Source: Candidatus Poseidoniales archaeon (GTDB lineage: Archaea > Thermoplasmatota > Poseidoniia > Poseidoniales > Poseidoniaceae). Taken from it: a stretch of 6,181 nucleotides of DNA. The notes below the pieces were generated by a model. That model was given only the letters and a program-made list of their open reading frames with translations. It had not been told where the DNA came from and did no database searches. The stretch covers positions 1-6,181 of the forward strand of contig DUCL01000049.1 of assembly GCA_012959845.1 (NCBI GenBank). Reading direction: 5' to 3'. The translations under genes were made by a program, and so were the position numbers. Below, one piece after another: positions 5,329-6,181 of the stretch (the stretch's first letter is position 1; every line of letters begins with the position of its first letter).

Positions 5329-6087
5329 TCAATTTCGGGAGCGCAATTTCATCAGTAGTCGTAGGACTTCGATGTAAATCCAAATGAGAGTGATTAGCAT
5401 GCCGAATGCGCCCCACCATTCTCCAACCTTTGGAGTCCGGTTCCGTACACTTCCTTCGATGAATCCAAAATCCATAATTAGGTTTAGAGCAGCAACTATC
5501 AAAATAAACACGGTAATTCCGATTCCCATTGGACTTGAGGAATGCAATAATGGCATCTGATAAGGTGTTGCCAGACTAATGACAAATGAAATCACATATA
5601 GTAGCATAATACTAATTGTCAAACTAATTACAATTTTGTTAAATGTCGGAGTTGGTCTTAGAACTCTACTCATATAGAGGAAATACATTGAAGCAAATAT
5701 GGCCAAAGTGCCAATAATCGCTTGCATCACGATACCAGGGAAGAAATATTCCATAGTAGTTGACATGGCTCCGATAAAGACTCCTTCCACAATTGAATAT
5801 GTGATCATCAATGGTGCAGGGTTTTTCGGTCGAGTCATATAAATTATCATCGCTAAAATAAATCCGACAACCATCCCTCCAAGAGAGAGCATCATCAACA
5901 ATCCACCATTACCATCTTCCAATGCTCCAAGAGAAAATGCTGAAGTAAAGAGGGCTGAAATCACCACAAATCCAAGTAGAATTCCAATTTTCTGCATTGC
6001 ACCTTCATAGGTCATTGCTTCATTTCCAGTGATGCTGGAAAAGAATTTATCACTCATTACCGGGTTTGAATTACTGTTATAGCGCAT
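5329..6087 (-). CDS. Bax inhibitor-1/YccA-like seven-helix membrane protein (BaxI_1 type)
   Basis: An integral membrane protein of 252 residues with about seven hydrophobic helices, roughly at 34-54, 63-84, 92-112, 116-139, 150-174, 186-209 and 224-245. The N-terminus (MRYNSNSNPVM), the segment NEAMTYEGAMQKIGILL, and the C-terminal ALNLIMDFGFIEG and EWWGAFGMLITLIWIYIE are typical of the bacterial BaxI_1 group. Better-known relatives (YetJ, human BI-1) leak calcium ions through a gate of two acidic residues; the matching positions here appear to be Asp206 and Glu240, the latter Glu instead of Asp. The function in this organism is unknown. ATG 6087 is chosen because the homology begins there and GGTGA at 6098-6094 lies 5 nt upstream; in-frame GTG 6096 and TTG 6099 are alternatives. 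It is 52 nt ahead of the oxygenase gene and may be the first complete gene of that operon. Confidence 0.88.
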   Translation of the reverse strand: MRYNSNSNPVMSDKFFSSITGNEAMTYEGAMQKIGILLGFVVISALFTSAFSLGALEDGNGGLLMMLSLGGMVVGFILAMIIYMTRPKNPAPLMITYSIVEGVFIGAMSTTMEYFFPGIVMQAIIGTLAIFASMYFLYMSRVLRPTPTFNKIVISLTISIMLLYVISFVISLATPYQMPLLHSSSPMGIGITVFILIVAALNLIMDFGFIEGSVRNRTPKVGEWWGAFGMLITLIWIYIEVLRLLMKLRSRN

Positions 6088-6132
6088 ACCACTCACCAAT
6101 TGTCAGTGGCCCCTCCTTTGTTAAGGTTAGGA

Positions 6133-6180
6133 CTAATTCGTATTCTCTGATACCTGTTGTTGATAATATTCTGCGAGTTG
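6133..6180 (-). CDS. Possible C-terminal end of an upstream gene (partial)
   Basis: From the right edge the minus strand reads 15 codons (QLAEYYQQQVSENTN) to a TAG at 6135-6133. This looks like the polar tail of a protein whose gene lies mostly outside the window. Another frame is also open, from 6181 to a TAA at 6079-6077, and would overlap the Bax-inhibitor gene by 11 nt; its 34 codons are less typical of a protein end. A strong purine block AAAGGAGGGG (6119-6110) follows the TAG but is 22 nt from the chosen start of the next gene. Too short to be sure. Confidence 0.3.
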   Translation of the reverse strand, partial: QLAEYYQQQVSENTN

Positions 6181-6181
6181 C

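Overview
The window is about 6.2 kb of AT-rich DNA, most consistent with an archaeon and by inference a planktonic marine Thermoplasmatota (Marine Group II/III-like). The main evidence is that GMP synthase occurs as a free-standing ATP-pyrophosphatase subunit (GuaAb). It has its own start codon directly after purE and no fused glutaminase domain, which is the archaeal arrangement. The plus-strand genes show archaeal-style coupling, and AT-rich TATA-like boxes lie upstream of purE and the tRNA. The lineage is an inference; no rRNA is present to confirm it. The minus-strand genes (DeoA-type thymidine phosphorylase, BaxI_1-type membrane protein, IPNS-type oxygenase) look bacterial in type, as is common in marine planktonic archaea.

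Left part, plus strand: a 5'-truncated gene for a small membrane-anchored protein of unknown function (to 440) is followed in the same reading frame by an unrecognised basic, tryptophan-rich 196-residue protein (483-1073). A short promoter-like gap leads to purE (1148-1627) and guaAb (1629-2576). These two are separated by a single base and supply a middle step of IMP synthesis and the last step of GMP synthesis.

Middle: 2577-2858 has no gene but is highly structured. It lies between the convergent guaAb (+) and tRNA-Asn(GTT) (-), and is almost completely filled by consecutive inverted repeats. Within it, a near-identical 47-nt hairpin unit occurs twice, with a third diverged copy. Each of the two good copies carries the last 14 nt of the tRNA-Asn gene, including the encoded CCA, so the array is a set of tandem duplications of the tRNA 3' end. 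This is the most unusual thing in the window.

Right part, minus strand, read from right to left: a possible C-terminal scrap of an upstream gene at the edge, a seven-helix Bax-inhibitor-1-like membrane protein (6087-5329), a 2-oxoglutarate/Fe(II) oxygenase of the isopenicillin N synthase family (5276-4323), a thymidine phosphorylase (4310-2985), and then tRNA-Asn. Gaps of 52 and 12 nt suggest one transcription unit. The oxygenase-DeoA pair suggests, as a hypothesis only, oxidation of a pyrimidine base or nucleoside released in salvage.
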